From NCBI GenBank assembly GCA_015654595.1, contig JAATGQ010000200.1:1-36657 (forward strand): DNA of 36,657 nucleotides. Direction: 5' to 3'. The notes beneath the pieces are model-generated. The model was not told where the DNA came from. It did no database searches and was given only the letters and a program-made list of their open reading frames with translations. The position numbers and the translations under genes are program-made. Below, piece after piece: positions 16,571 to 25,437 of this stretch. The stretch comes from Chitinophagales bacterium (GTDB taxonomy: Bacteria > Bacteroidota > Bacteroidia > Chitinophagales > Chitinophagaceae). Numbering within the stretch: position 1 is the first letter of the stretch; every line of letters begins with the position of its first letter.

Positions 16571-16819
16571 ATGAACGACAACAAGCCATCGCCCCCGCCC
16601 TCAAACGATCCTCTCCACGGACTGACCCTGGAGAGGATCGTAACCCACCTTGCAGAGAGCTATGGATGGGAGGCACTGGGTGAACAGATCCGGATAAAGT
16701 GCTTTACCAGCAATCCATCCGTACAATCGAGCTTAAAGTTCCTGCGCAAGACGCCCTGGGCAAGAACCAAGGTGGAGGATTTCTATAAATATTCGCTCAG
16801 GAAGAACAAATTGAAGTAA
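16571..16819 (+). CDS. VF530-family DNA-binding protein (DUF2132)
   Basis: The 82-residue protein matches the VF530 family over its length: [50 protein letters not shown] and KVEDFYKY. The family is small, helical and annotated as DNA-binding; its role is unknown. It has a short proline-rich start. It lies 26 bp after the monooxygenase stop and converges on the helicase gene, with stops only 3 bp apart. Confidence 0.9.
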   Translation: MNDNKPSPPPSNDPLHGLTLERIVTHLAESYGWEALGEQIRIKCFTSNPSVQSSLKFLRKTPWARTKVEDFYKYSLRKNKLK

Positions 16820-16822
16820 CGG

Positions 16823-18154
16823 TTATTTTCTCTTGGCGCCCCTCGTCTTTGGCTTGCCATATTTCTTTTTCATCCTTTCGGCTTTGCTGATCACGACGTT
16901 GACCTTTTTATTCTTTTCCTTCTTTTCATGGAAAGCGCCCCCGCCCTCTTCTGGTCTGGGTGTTTTGGGCGGCAGCTTCTTTTCAAAAGGCTTTGGCTTC
17001 TCCTCTTCGGTCAGCATAGTCGAGATGGTCAGGCCGTCCGGCAATGGGAGGATGGGGATCTGGACCTTCATCAGGACCTCTATTGCATCCTGGTAAACCT
17101 TTTCCTTTTCCGTAATAAAACTGATGGCGATGCCTTTGCGATCTACTCTGCCCGTTCGACCGATCCTGTGGATATAATTCTCTGGAACATCGGGGAGATC
17201 GAAATTGATCACGTGAGACACCTCGGCAACGTCGATACCGCGGGCTACGATATCCGTTGCGATGACAAAATGGTATTCGCCGCTTTTGAATTTGTTTATC
17301 GTATTGAACCGGTAGTTTTGATCTTTATTCGAATGGATAACGCCTACGAGGCCAGGGAACTTTTCGGTCAATTGTTCAAACAGCTGACCGGCCAGCTGCT
17401 TGGTTGCAACAAATATCAGCACCTTCAGCATCTCCTTGTCGTTGCTTAAAAGCAGCTCCAGCAGGTTGACCTTGGTGTAAAAATTGGGCACTTCGTATGC
17501 TCTCTGGTCGATGTTCTCTACGGGGGTGCCTGTCGGCGCTGCCTCGATCCTTTCGGGACCATTGAAATAGGTTTCCATCAAGGTCTCTACGTCTTCCGTG
17601 ATAGTGGCGGAGAAAAGCAGGTTTTGTCTTTTCGCCGGCAGCAGGTCGAGGATATTTCTCAGCTGCGTCCGGAATCCCAGATTAAGCATTTCGTCGACTT
17701 CGTCGATCACCAATTTCTTTATGCCGTTGAGCCGTAAGGCTCCACTAAGAACAAGGTCGTACAACCTGCCCGGGGTGGCAATCAGGATATCCATTCCATT
17801 TTCGACTTCTAATCTTTGGGTATTGATATTTACCCCTCCATAGACACCAACAGTCTGGAGAGACATGTAGCGGGTGAGCTCCTGTACGGATTGAAGGACC
17901 TGGGCAACCAGCTCGCGCGTCGGGACAAGGATGAGCAATTGTGGAGCCCTATTCTTTGACCAGGTCAATTGCCGGAGACAGGGCAGCAAATACGCGTATG
18001 TTTTACCCGTCCCCGTCTGGGCTATTCCGCAAACATCCCGGCCGGACATGATCACGGAAAACACCTTTTCCTGGATAGTGGTAGGGTGCTGCAAGCCCAG
18101 ATCGTCCAGCGCACGTAAAAGAGGGGTAGTCAGATTTAAGTCACTAAATGTCAT
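16823..18154 (-). CDS. DEAD-box RNA helicase
   Basis: The 443-residue protein carries the full helicase motif set: Q motif region (PTTIQEKVF), motif I AQTGTGKT (45-52), PTREL (78-82), TPGR (127-130), motif II DEVD (151-154), SAT (182-184), ARGID and HRIGRTGR. Motif II reads DEVD instead of DEAD, a tolerated variant. A basic Pro/Lys-rich tail of about 70 residues (ending KKKYGKPKTRGAKRK) should bind RNA non-specifically, as in the RhlE/CsdA-type helicases that work in cold adaptation, ribosome assembly or mRNA decay. The exact paralogue cannot be named. Confidence 0.92.
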   Translation of the reverse strand: MTFSDLNLTTPLLRALDDLGLQHPTTIQEKVFSVIMSGRDVCGIAQTGTGKTYAYLLPCLRQLTWSKNRAPQLLILVPTRELVAQVLQSVQELTRYMSLQTVGVYGGVNINTQRLEVENGMDILIATPGRLYDLVLSGALRLNGIKKLVIDEVDEMLNLGFRTQLRNILDLLPAKRQNLLFSATITEDVETLMETYFNGPERIEAAPTGTPVENIDQRAYEVPNFYTKVNLLELLLSNDKEMLKVLIFVATKQLAGQLFEQLTEKFPGLVGVIHSNKDQNYRFNTINKFKSGEYHFVIATDIVARGIDVAEVSHVINFDLPDVPENYIHRIGRTGRVDRKGIAISFITEKEKVYQDAIEVLMKVQIPILPLPDGLTISTMLTEEEKPKPFEKKLPPKTPRPEEGGGAFHEKKEKNKKVNVVISKAERMKKKYGKPKTRGAKRK

Positions 18155-18189
18155 TGGGCTGCTTTTTGAAGGCCCAAAGATAGTCCAAT

Positions 18190-18390
18190 TTATCCTTTGA
18201 GAAACCTGAAATAAAACAACGTAATCCCCATTACTATAAGCGCCAGCGCCGCAGCAATAGCGATCAGCACAAATGGATGCATTGCCAGATTTAGTTTGAA
18301 TCCTTTGCTCTTCCGATGCCTGGAAGCTTTATCATGTTTTATTGGCTGGATCACAGTATTGCAAGATGCAACCGCAGGAAATTTCCACAT
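18190..18390 (-). CDS. Small single-pass membrane protein
   Basis: A frame of 66 codons (from ATG 18390; a longer start at 18429 and a shorter one at 18282 exist) ends with one strong membrane helix, HPFVLIAIAAALALIVMG, followed by ITLFYFRFLKG. The part before it is basic (KHDKASRHRKSKG). It lies 35 bp upstream of the helicase gene on the same strand. The short form of 30 residues would be little more than the helix. No family is recognised. Confidence 0.35.
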   Translation of the reverse strand: MWKFPAVASCNTVIQPIKHDKASRHRKSKGFKLNLAMHPFVLIAIAAALALIVMGITLFYFRFLKG

Positions 18391-18561
18391 CCCCCCTCTC
18401 CTTTTTTGCAAAGTTGATGGCAGAACCAATGGTCTTATCGGCTAGCCTGAACTGTGACCAAAGTCAAAGATGGGATTCCACTCCCGGATATGGATACAAC
18501 AATCCCGGTTAGAGCTACAACCCAAACTATTGGCTGTCCGACTTTTGTAAAAACAAATCGG

Positions 18562-19563
18562 ATGAAACAGACAAAATTAGGCAGCCAGGGTCTCGTAGTC
18601 CCCGTCCTCGGTCTCGGCTGTATGGGCATGACAGGCTTTATGGGCGGAGACATGTACGGCGCCGCAGATGAGAAGGAGGCGATCGCCACTATACACCGTT
18701 CGTTTGAACTGGGCGGTAATTTCCTCGACACCGCAGATATGTATGGTCCTTACGACAACGAGCGGCTGATAGCAAAAGCCATAAGATCCCATAGACAGGA
18801 GTATATCATCGCATCAAAGTTTGGATGGGAGATTGACGACAACGCCAGGTTGACATGGGCGATCAATGGCAAACCCGAATATGTTAGAAAGTCTGTCGAA
18901 CGCTCTCTAAAAAACCTCGACACCGACTATATCGACCTCTACTACCTGCACCGTTTGGATAAGCAAACCCCGATCGAAGAGACGATCGCAGCCATGAGTC
19001 AGCTGGTCAAAGAAGGAAAGGTCAGATATATCGGACTATCGGAAGTCTCCTCGGACACCATCCGCAGAGCCCATAGCGTACATCCGATCACGGCCGTACA
19101 AAGCGAGTACTCCTTATTCACAAGACTGGTGGAAGAATACGGGATACTCAATACGCTAAAGGAGCTGGGTATAGGGTTTGTGGCCTATTCGCCGCTTGGC
19201 AGAGGTTTTTTGACGGGCCAGATCCGCAAGCCCGAAGACCTTCCGGAAAACGACTTCCGAAAGGCCATGCCACGTTTCCAGGGCGACCAGTTCTATAAGA
19301 ATATCGAATTGGTAGAGGCGATCGAAAAGATGGCGGCAGAGAAAGGGATTTTACCCTCCCAACTCGCACTTGCGTGGGTACTCGCTAAAGAGACGGTGCC
19401 TATACCCGGCACCAAACGTCGGAAGTATCTCGATCAAAACATCGCAGCCGCAGACATCACACTGACAAAGGAAGACCTTGCCCGGCTGGAAGCCATTGTG
19501 CCATTGGGAACGAAGACAGGCAACCCCTATGACGAGTTTGGCATGTCCCTGAATGATCACTAA
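18562..19563 (+). CDS. Aldo/keto reductase
   Basis: I chose ATG 18562 ([20 protein letters not shown]) because it gives the canonical N-terminus; an upstream ATG at 18454 adds 36 residues with no similarity. The 333-residue NADPH-dependent TIM-barrel enzyme keeps the catalytic tetrad Asp56, Tyr61, Lys86 (IIASKFG) and His130 (LYYLHR), and the NADP-binding end [13 protein letters not shown]. It should reduce aldehydes or ketones. The AraC gene starts 12 bp after its stop, so the two are probably one transcript: the first enzyme-AraC module of four. Confidence 0.9.
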   Translation: MKQTKLGSQGLVVPVLGLGCMGMTGFMGGDMYGAADEKEAIATIHRSFELGGNFLDTADMYGPYDNERLIAKAIRSHRQEYIIASKFGWEIDDNARLTWAINGKPEYVRKSVERSLKNLDTDYIDLYYLHRLDKQTPIEETIAAMSQLVKEGKVRYIGLSEVSSDTIRRAHSVHPITAVQSEYSLFTRLVEEYGILNTLKELGIGFVAYSPLGRGFLTGQIRKPEDLPENDFRKAMPRFQGDQFYKNIELVEAIEKMAAEKGILPSQLALAWVLAKETVPIPGTKRRKYLDQNIAAADITLTKEDLARLEAIVPLGTKTGNPYDEFGMSLNDH

Positions 19564-19574
19564 CTTTAACGGAA

Positions 19575-20468
19575 ATGAAGGTCATTCAATCCATAATTGA
19601 GTTCCATCGCCTGTTGTCGCTGCCGGAGCCGCATCACCCCGGCATGAGCGTTATCCGGATGGAGGACGTAACATTTGTTGACAGCGACATCTGGCAGCAG
19701 TTCTATTCGATGTTTTATTGCGTCTCGCTGAAGAGAGATGTAACGGCGAAAATGAAATATGGCCAGCAATTTTATGACTACGATAAAGGGGTGATGGGTT
19801 TTACCGCTCCAAAACAGGTCCAGTCGCTGGACCTGTCCACGGTGGAAAGCAGTAAGGGATACGTACTGGTCGTTACTGCTGATTTTTTGAGCAGGCACCC
19901 GTTGAACACTAAGATCAGGGAATATGGATTCTTCTCGTATGCCGTAAACGAGGCGCTTCATCTCTCCGAAAGAGAAGAGGCAACCATCGTCGACCTTTTG
20001 GAAAAGATCGGCGAAGAATCCCGCTTTATCGACAAACATACGCAGGAGATCATCCTCTCTCAGATCGACCTGCTGCTGAGCTATGCCAATCGTTTCTACG
20101 AACGGCAGTTTATCACCCGCAGGAACAGCAGCAGCGATCTTCTGACAAGGCTGAATACGATCCTGGATGTCTATTTCGATCAACGTGCTATGCATCAGGG
20201 ATTGCCAACCGTACAATATATCGCCCAGGAAATAGGCGTATCACCCGACTACCTCAGCGACATGCTGCGCATGCTTACCGGGCAGAATACACAGCAGCAT
20301 ATCCAGGACAGAATGATCGAAAAAGCAAAAGAGATCCTGAGCACTACCGACCTGTCTGTAAGCGAGATTGCTTATCGGCTGGGGTTCGAATACCCACAGT
20401 CCTTTAGCAAGGTGTTCAAGAATAAGACGCATGTAACGCCGCTGGAGTTCAGGACTTCGTTTAATTGA
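19575..20468 (+). CDS. AraC-family regulator 1
   Basis: The 297-residue protein has a divergent N-terminal cupin-like sensor half (to about 185) and a C-terminal AraC DNA-binding domain with two helix-turn-helices (LPTVQYIAQEIGVSPDYLSD and STTDLSVSEIAYRLGFEYPQ) ending FSKVFKNKTHVTPLEFR. It closely resembles AraC regulator 3 (23246-24145) in layout and in the FFSYAVNEALHLSEREE segment, so the two are paralogues. It is translationally close (12 bp) to the aldo/keto reductase, probably its target or co-regulated partner. Confidence 0.88.
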   Translation: MKVIQSIIEFHRLLSLPEPHHPGMSVIRMEDVTFVDSDIWQQFYSMFYCVSLKRDVTAKMKYGQQFYDYDKGVMGFTAPKQVQSLDLSTVESSKGYVLVVTADFLSRHPLNTKIREYGFFSYAVNEALHLSEREEATIVDLLEKIGEESRFIDKHTQEIILSQIDLLLSYANRFYERQFITRRNSSSDLLTRLNTILDVYFDQRAMHQGLPTVQYIAQEIGVSPDYLSDMLRMLTGQNTQQHIQDRMIEKAKEILSTTDLSVSEIAYRLGFEYPQSFSKVFKNKTHVTPLEFRTSFN

Positions 20469-20807
20469 AGGTATGAACGCCGCCTTTTTTACGGACCACT
20501 TTCACCAAAGGCCTTCCTATTATCATTTTCATACGGTCGGTGATCCGTTGGACGTCATCGCCTATTTCGCCGGGGCGTTATTTTACTTTTGGGTACATCA
20601 AAGACGGCCTACTCTTATCACGAGGCCGGAAGGATAGTCCATGAGATCATTTTCCTGACGGCCGGGATTATGCGGGTTTGCTATTACAATTAAGGGCGAC
20701 AACCCCGGTGCTCCGGCGCCTTGGCCAAAGATCCCGAACTTACAGACTTATGATGAGTCTGATTGCAGACGCAATGGTTGTTGCCCACGCTACAGGCAAT
20801 AGAAAAT

Positions 20808-20850
20808 GTTGCCCAGTTCCTTAAGAAGATCGATTGAATTACTGGGCAAC
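20808..20850. repeat. Perfect 10-bp inverted repeat
   Basis: The arms GTTGCCCAGT and ACTGGGCAAC are separated by 23 nt. They lie upstream of the -7 box at 20919. With no T-run it is a poor terminator, so an operator or an RNA structure is more likely. Confidence 0.35.
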
Positions 20851-20918
20851 TGATGCCCCTGTCAAAATTGTCCATGCGATTGGCTTTTCCCTCCATGTTC
20901 CGGAGCCCCCAAGCCGGC

Positions 20919-20926
20919 TAGTTTTG
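20919..20926 (+). promoter_or_regulatory. -7 promoter box of the NTF2-like gene
   Basis: TAGTTTTG fits TAnnTTTG and lies 28 bp before the ATG at 20947. No clear -33 box is visible. Confidence 0.5.
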
Positions 20927-20946
20927 TGTTATCAAAATGAATATTT

Positions 20947-21345
20947 ATGGAGAAAGCAATTCAATTTCCCACTCCACCCTGGGATATGGAGCTGGCGGCT
21001 CAACGCCTGAAGTATGAAGAAGAAGCCTGGAACTCGCGTAACCCGGCGCTGATCACGGCAGGTTATGCCGACGACATCGAAATGCGGGACGGCAGCAACT
21101 TTGTTAATGGCAAGGATCAGTTAAAAATTTTCCTTACACAAAAGCTGACAGAGCAGAATGATTTCCGTTTGAAACTCGACCTGTGGGGAGCCCTGAAAGC
21201 GCGCATGGCCGTCCAGTTCGAAGCAGACTGGAAGGACGCTTCCGGACAATCCTTTCATGCCTACGGTGTCATGGTCCTGCAATTCAATGAAGGCGGACAG
21301 ATCGAAAAACGATTTGCCAGCCAGGAAACAATAACCATGGCTTAA
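20947..21345 (+). CDS. NTF2-like protein, DUF1348 family
   Basis: The 132-residue cytoplasmic protein matches the DUF1348/NTF2-like family: AAQRLKYEEEAWNSRNPALI, then YADDIEMRDGSNFVNGKDQL, DLWGALKARMAVQFEADW and SFHAYGVMVLQFNEGGQIEKR. The cone-shaped fold binds small hydrophobic ligands or acts as an isomerase-like enzyme. The function is unknown. It has its own promoter and a terminator behind it, so it is probably monocistronic. The AraC gene downstream may sense or control the same chemistry. Confidence 0.85.
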   Translation: MEKAIQFPTPPWDMELAAQRLKYEEEAWNSRNPALITAGYADDIEMRDGSNFVNGKDQLKIFLTQKLTEQNDFRLKLDLWGALKARMAVQFEADWKDASGQSFHAYGVMVLQFNEGGQIEKRFASQETITMA

Positions 21346-21370
21346 AAGCGCCTGTTTCCGGGAATCCGGC

Positions 21371-21396
21371 AAAAGCGGCTCGAGACGCTTTTGTCT
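21371..21396 (+). terminator. Intrinsic terminator after the NTF2-like gene
   Basis: AAAAGCG (21371-21377) and CGCTTTT (21386-21392) form a hairpin with loop GCTCGAGA, followed by GTCTTT. The -7 box of the next gene starts 6 bp behind it. Confidence 0.5.
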
Positions 21397-21397
21397 T

Positions 21398-21405
21398 TAT
21401 CTTTG
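21398..21405 (+). promoter_or_regulatory. -7 box placed 8 bp before the AraC 2 start codon
   Basis: TATCTTTG fits TAnnTTTG. The ATG at 21413 lies about where transcription would start, so the mRNA would be leaderless or nearly so. A later in-frame ATG is not attractive. Confidence 0.45.
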
Positions 21406-21412
21406 GCCGTTC

Positions 21413-22285
21413 ATGGAGTATACCACACCATACGCCGTACAGCTGCGTGATCAGCGTACAGGAGATATAGCCCTAAGGCTGTCCACCTTTGATAAGGTCG
21501 GAGACTTTGCCTCTCCCCAACAATACCCCTGCTTCTCCATGCTGCTTGTCCTCAAAGGCAAAGGACTCGCAATAAGAGACGGCGCCGAATATGAATTTAA
21601 CGCCCAGGCCCTGCTTAGCTTCTCTCTTTATCAGTCGATGATGATAAAGGCCGATGACGAATTCAATGGAATACTGATCCAGTTCACACCTTCCTTTTTC
21701 TGCCTGTTCAGACACCGGCAGGAAGTATCGTGTAATGGAGTCCTCTTTAATAATTTATACGATGCCCCATTGGTCCGGCTGACGACATCGGAGGCAGAAG
21801 CGCTTGCCATCCTTGCCAAACAGATGCGGGACGAAATACAGGACCATCCCGAACCGGATCAGGATGCCCTGATCTCCTATCTGAAAGTTTTTCTGATCAA
21901 TGCGTCCCGGATCAAACTTCACCAGCAAAAGGAGGCCGTCGAACTCCGGGCTGCAGCGCCCCTGGCTATTGCACTGCGGGAAGTCATCGAAACGCATTTC
22001 AAAAACATCCACAACGCTTCGGGTTATGCGGAGCTTCTCCATTCCACCACGACAACCCTGAACCGTCTTAGCAAGGTCCATTTCAGGAAAACCCTCACGA
22101 ACCTGATCGCGGATCGACTCATCATCGAAGCCAAACGGGAGCTTTATCTTACGGCCAAACCCGTCAAGGAGATCGCATTCGAGCTGGGCTTTGACGATGA
22201 ATTCTACTTTAGCAGGTTCTTCCGCAAACAGACCGGCGCTTCACCGCAAACCTTCCGCAATACCATCGGTCTTTACCGGGCGTAA
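21413..22285 (+). CDS. AraC-family regulator 2
   Basis: The 290-residue protein has an N-terminal cupin-like half (YPCFSMLLVLKGKGLAIRDG) and a C-terminal AraC domain with the helices ASGYAELLHSTTTTLNRLSK and TAKPVKEIAFELGFDDEFYF and the ending FSRFFRKQTGASPQTFR. It should respond to a small molecule and act on a nearby promoter. It precedes the SDR gene by 83 bp on the same strand; that gene has its own -7 box and could be the target. Confidence 0.87.
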   Translation: MEYTTPYAVQLRDQRTGDIALRLSTFDKVGDFASPQQYPCFSMLLVLKGKGLAIRDGAEYEFNAQALLSFSLYQSMMIKADDEFNGILIQFTPSFFCLFRHRQEVSCNGVLFNNLYDAPLVRLTTSEAEALAILAKQMRDEIQDHPEPDQDALISYLKVFLINASRIKLHQQKEAVELRAAAPLAIALREVIETHFKNIHNASGYAELLHSTTTTLNRLSKVHFRKTLTNLIADRLIIEAKRELYLTAKPVKEIAFELGFDDEFYFSRFFRKQTGASPQTFRNTIGLYRA

Positions 22286-22337
22286 AAACGTGACATAGTT
22301 CCCGACTTTTGTATAATTACCGCCATAATGCCTCGTC

Positions 22338-22345
22338 TAACTTTG
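22338..22345 (+). promoter_or_regulatory. -7 promoter box of the SDR gene
   Basis: TAACTTTG fits TAnnTTTG and lies 24 bp before ATG 22369. This also supports that start over the upstream in-frame ATG at 22309, which would precede the promoter. Confidence 0.5.
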
Positions 22346-22368
22346 TCTTACAATTTAAATATCAAACA

Positions 22369-23187
22369 ATGGCAAAGACGATTTTTATTACCGGAGCCTC
22401 TCGTGGATTCGGAAAACTTTGGGCAGAAGCTCTCTTACAAAGAGGCGATAAAGTAGCGGCAACAGCACGCGATCTCAGCACTCTTGACGACCTGGTCAGT
22501 AAATATGGAGACAATATCTTACCCTTACAGCTGGACGTCAACGATCGGGCCGCTGGTTTTGCAGCTGTCGCGAAAGCCAGGCAACATTTCGGCAGTATCG
22601 ATGTGCTGATCAACAATGCAGGCTTTGGTTTGTTTGGAAGCATCGAAGAGACAAGCGAACAGCAAGCCCGCCAGCAAATAGAGACCAATTTCTTTGGCTT
22701 GTTGTGGCTGACGCAGGCGGTATTACCCATTATGCGGGCGCAGGGACATGGCCATATTATTCAGTTATCGAGTGTGCTTGGCCTCGTCACCTTACCTACC
22801 CTGGGTCTGTACAACGCATCAAAATTTGCGGTAGAAGGGCTGAGTGAAACGCTGGCTGCGGAAGTCAAGGGCTTTGGCATCAACGTTACCCTGGTAGAAC
22901 CCAATGGTTTTGCAACCGACTGGGCAGGCGCATCATCCATGCAAACTACCCCTATGCCCGAATATGAACCAATAAGGGCAGGATTCCGGGCAGCGGCAAC
23001 AGATGACATTTTCGGTGTACCGGAGGCAACTACGCCTGCCGTCCTGAAACTGATCGACAGTCCAACCCCTCCCCTGAGGTTATTGCTTGGAAATCAGGGA
23101 CATCCATGGACAAAGGCCGTATACGAAAGCCGGTTTGCGGAATGGGATGCCTGGAAGGAGATCTCTATCAAGGCACACGGCAAATAA
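22369..23187 (+). CDS. Short-chain dehydrogenase/reductase
   Basis: The 272-residue classical SDR has the cofactor motif TGASRGFG (8-15), NNAG (82-85), catalytic Ser134/135, Tyr148 and Lys152 (LYNASK). An Arg in ASRGFG and ATARD after the second strand suggest NADPH preference. It should oxidise or reduce an alcohol or ketone. I chose ATG 22369 because the SDR fold starts there and the promoter box lies just upstream. The AraC 3 gene follows after 58 bp with its own promoter. Confidence 0.9.
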   Translation: MAKTIFITGASRGFGKLWAEALLQRGDKVAATARDLSTLDDLVSKYGDNILPLQLDVNDRAAGFAAVAKARQHFGSIDVLINNAGFGLFGSIEETSEQQARQQIETNFFGLLWLTQAVLPIMRAQGHGHIIQLSSVLGLVTLPTLGLYNASKFAVEGLSETLAAEVKGFGINVTLVEPNGFATDWAGASSMQTTPMPEYEPIRAGFRAAATDDIFGVPEATTPAVLKLIDSPTPPLRLLLGNQGHPWTKAVYESRFAEWDAWKEISIKAHGK

Positions 23188-23223
23188 TTATAACAATGAG
23201 CAAATCTATGGCGGAACTCGCTG

Positions 23224-23231
23224 TAGATTTG
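23224..23231 (+). promoter_or_regulatory. -7 promoter box of AraC 3
   Basis: TAGATTTG fits TAnnTTTG and lies 15 bp before ATG 23246. It favours that start over the in-frame ATG at 23087, which lies inside the SDR gene. Confidence 0.5.
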
Positions 23232-23245
23232 CTAACTTGAAAACT

Positions 23246-24145
23246 ATGCAACACTTTAAGAGTCTGGCCGAGATGCATCGCTATAATGGGATCGCATTGC
23301 CCGAGAATCCGCTATTCAGCCTGGTCCGGTGCGGCGGCGTCTGCGTTCTTGGCGACCGGGAGTTCACCACCGATTTTTATATGATCGGGATGAAAAAGAT
23401 CAAGTCCGGCGTAATCCTTTATGGCCGTACCCGCTACGACCACGACACCGGCAGCATGATGTTCATCAAGCCCCGGCAGGTCATTGAGTTTAAAAACCTG
23501 CAGCACGAGGAAGATTCGTTTATGATCTTTATGCATGAGGACTTCCTGAATGGCCATGCGCTGCATAAGGAGATCAATAAATATGCCTTCTTTGAGTACG
23601 AGACCAACGAAGCCCTGCATCTCTCCCCACAGGAAGAAAAGGTTATATGGGATCTATATCACCGGATCGACGCCGAATACAAGAACAATATCGACGAGTT
23701 CAGCAGGGATATCATCCTGACCCATATCGATTCGATGCTGAAGTACTCGCGGCGTTTCTACAAGCGGCAGTTTATCAATCGTACGGAGTTATCAGGCAAA
23801 ACTATTTCGAAGTTCAATGCCGCGCTGACCGCTTACTTCAATGACGGCCTGCTCGATACGCAGGGGCTTCCAACCGTAAGCGCACTCGCGTCCCAGCTTA
23901 ATTTATCTTCCCGTTACCTGAGCGACCTGTTAAAACAGGAAACCGGCAAGACGGCGCTGGAGCTCATACATATCTACCTGATCAACGAAGCAAAGGACCG
24001 TCTTAAAAGCGATGATCAAAGCATTTCGGAGATAGCCTATGCGCTTGGTTTTGAAAACCTGCCTTATTTCTCAAAACTTTTCAAGAAGGAAACGGGAATC
24101 AGCCCCAACCAGTTCAAAAAAGAAATAGCCAGCCGACCCGCTTAA
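23246..24145 (+). CDS. AraC-family regulator 3
   Basis: The 299-residue protein begins MQHFKSLAEMHRYNGIALPE. It has a sensor half with FFEYETNEALHLSPQEEKV and a C-terminal AraC domain (TVSALASQLNLSSRYLSDLL, then SDDQSISEIAYALGFENLPY, then FSKLFKKETGISPNQFK). It is a paralogue of AraC 1 by layout and shared motifs. It sits between the SDR and the PobA-like gene, either of which may be its target. Confidence 0.88.
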   Translation: MQHFKSLAEMHRYNGIALPENPLFSLVRCGGVCVLGDREFTTDFYMIGMKKIKSGVILYGRTRYDHDTGSMMFIKPRQVIEFKNLQHEEDSFMIFMHEDFLNGHALHKEINKYAFFEYETNEALHLSPQEEKVIWDLYHRIDAEYKNNIDEFSRDIILTHIDSMLKYSRRFYKRQFINRTELSGKTISKFNAALTAYFNDGLLDTQGLPTVSALASQLNLSSRYLSDLLKQETGKTALELIHIYLINEAKDRLKSDDQSISEIAYALGFENLPYFSKLFKKETGISPNQFKKEIASRPA

Positions 24146-24223
24146 CCCTTCATCCGTGAATCGTCCACCTAAAACCGTAACGCGTTAGCCAATCGCCAAT
24201 CTGTTTCAAACGACCTTTGTCTT

Positions 24224-25402
24224 ATGAAAACAGATCCAAAAAACACAAACGTCGTCATCATCGGAGCCGGCGTTTCGGGGCTTACCCTGGCAGCGTTTCT
24301 TCAAAAGTCCGGCATATCCTGTATGGTTTTGGAGCGGCGCGACCGGGCTTATATCCAGACAAGGCAGCGGGCGGGTGTCGTCGAAGCCCGTGGAGTACAG
24401 ATGTTCGAACGATGGGGACTGGCCGACCAGCTGCTTGGCGGCCCTGTCGCACAGACAATCGATTATCGTGTCAATGGCGCCAGCCGCATTTTTGAAGTCA
24501 TCGGAGAAGATGGCAGTCCTGGCCGCTTCTGTACCCAGCAGATGCTCGTCAATAATCTGTTGCGGGAAGTCATTGATACCATGGGCGGGGCCGTTGTTTT
24601 TGACGTTGCCGACATAAGCATTAGCAATGAAGCCAACCAGCACCCACGGGTCAATTACACCGATGCCGATGGCTTTCATGAGATCCAATGCGACTATATC
24701 GCCGGCTGCGACGGAGACCATGGCGTCAGCCGCCCGTCCATCCCACATGGCGTTCTGACAAAATACAGTCATGAATTTGGTTATGCCTGGCTGGCAGCCC
24801 ATGTAGCAGCACCTGTTACCGGACATCCAATCATGGCCATCAGTGATCACGGGTTTGTCGCCCAGCTGCCCCGCGGTCCTCAAAGAAGCCGCTACTATCT
24901 GCAGTGTTCGCTTAGCGACGGTCCCGAAGACTGGACAGATGCGCGGTTCTGGGACGAGATCAGGCTTAGACTCAACGACAGCAGGATCGAAAACACAGTA
25001 GTCTATGATAAGCTGATCGTTCCGCTGCGTTGCGTGGTTCATTCTCCGATGCAATACCGGAATCTTTTTCTCGCCGGCGATGCGGCACACCTCGTTCCGC
25101 CTACAGGCGCCAAAGGAATGAACCTTGCACTGTACGACGTAGGCATGCTGGCCCAGGCACTGGTGAGCGCCATCCGCGATCAAAACGCAACAGCACTGGA
25201 AAAATATTCCGATACCTGTCTGCCGCATATCTGGAATTACCAGGATTTCAGCGTCTGGATGACCGACCTGATGCACGACGCCGGCGACGCTGCTCAACAG
25301 GGAAAATTCCGGCAGCTGATTGCGCGCGCACGTCTCGACAATCTGTTCAACTCGCCGACAGCCCGTCGTTTGCATAGCGAATTCCAGCGTGGAATGGTCT
25401 GA
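24224..25402 (+). CDS. FAD-dependent aromatic hydroxylase, PobA-like with altered active site
   Basis: The 392-residue protein matches p-hydroxybenzoate hydroxylase (PobA) along its whole length: dinucleotide fold GAGVSG (14-19), the DG motif YIAGCDGDHG (158-167), the GD motif FLAGDAAHLVPPTGAKG and the final helical part. By an alignment from memory, Arg214 and Tyr222 of PobA correspond to Arg217 and Tyr225 here. However, Tyr201 corresponds to Met204, Ser212 to Leu215, and Tyr385 is not kept. The Tyr201-Tyr385 proton relay needed for phenolate activation is therefore absent. I infer a flavin hydroxylase for another aromatic or carboxylated substrate, using NAD(P)H and O2. It is followed by AraC 4 after 35 bp. 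Confidence 0.82.
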   Translation: MKTDPKNTNVVIIGAGVSGLTLAAFLQKSGISCMVLERRDRAYIQTRQRAGVVEARGVQMFERWGLADQLLGGPVAQTIDYRVNGASRIFEVIGEDGSPGRFCTQQMLVNNLLREVIDTMGGAVVFDVADISISNEANQHPRVNYTDADGFHEIQCDYIAGCDGDHGVSRPSIPHGVLTKYSHEFGYAWLAAHVAAPVTGHPIMAISDHGFVAQLPRGPQRSRYYLQCSLSDGPEDWTDARFWDEIRLRLNDSRIENTVVYDKLIVPLRCVVHSPMQYRNLFLAGDAAHLVPPTGAKGMNLALYDVGMLAQALVSAIRDQNATALEKYSDTCLPHIWNYQDFSVWMTDLMHDAGDAAQQGKFRQLIARARLDNLFNSPTARRLHSEFQRGMV

Positions 25403-25409
25403 GGAAGCC

Positions 25410-25417
25410 TATCTTTG
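25410..25417 (+). promoter_or_regulatory. -7 promoter box of AraC 4
   Basis: TATCTTTG fits TAnnTTTG and lies 20 bp before ATG 25438, just after the hydroxylase stop. No -33 TTTG is seen at the usual distance. Confidence 0.5.
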
Positions 25418-25437
25418 TTGTTATATAAAATCAGTCG

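Larger units (their letters stand above)
20469..20946. other. Spacer with a coding-like remnant and an inverted repeat
   Basis: A short frame from ATG 20473 to TAG 20637 encodes 54 residues with a hydrophobic stretch (VIAYFAGALFYFWVHQ). Another frame just downstream continues protein-like (EAGRIVHEIIFLTAGIMR) to TAA at about 20693. Together they look like a frameshifted remnant of a small membrane protein that I cannot identify. Further on, GTTGCCCAGT (20808-20817) and ACTGGGCAAC (20841-20850) form a perfect 10-bp inverted repeat with a 23-nt loop, about 100 bp before the NTF2-like gene. Confidence 0.35.

Noticed and set aside
24206..25375. Open frame of 389 codons on the minus strand
   Set aside because: It lies antisense to the PobA-like hydroxylase, which has full family motifs. 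The antisense product is Cys/His-rich and domain-less, typical of a shadow frame in a GC-rich gene.
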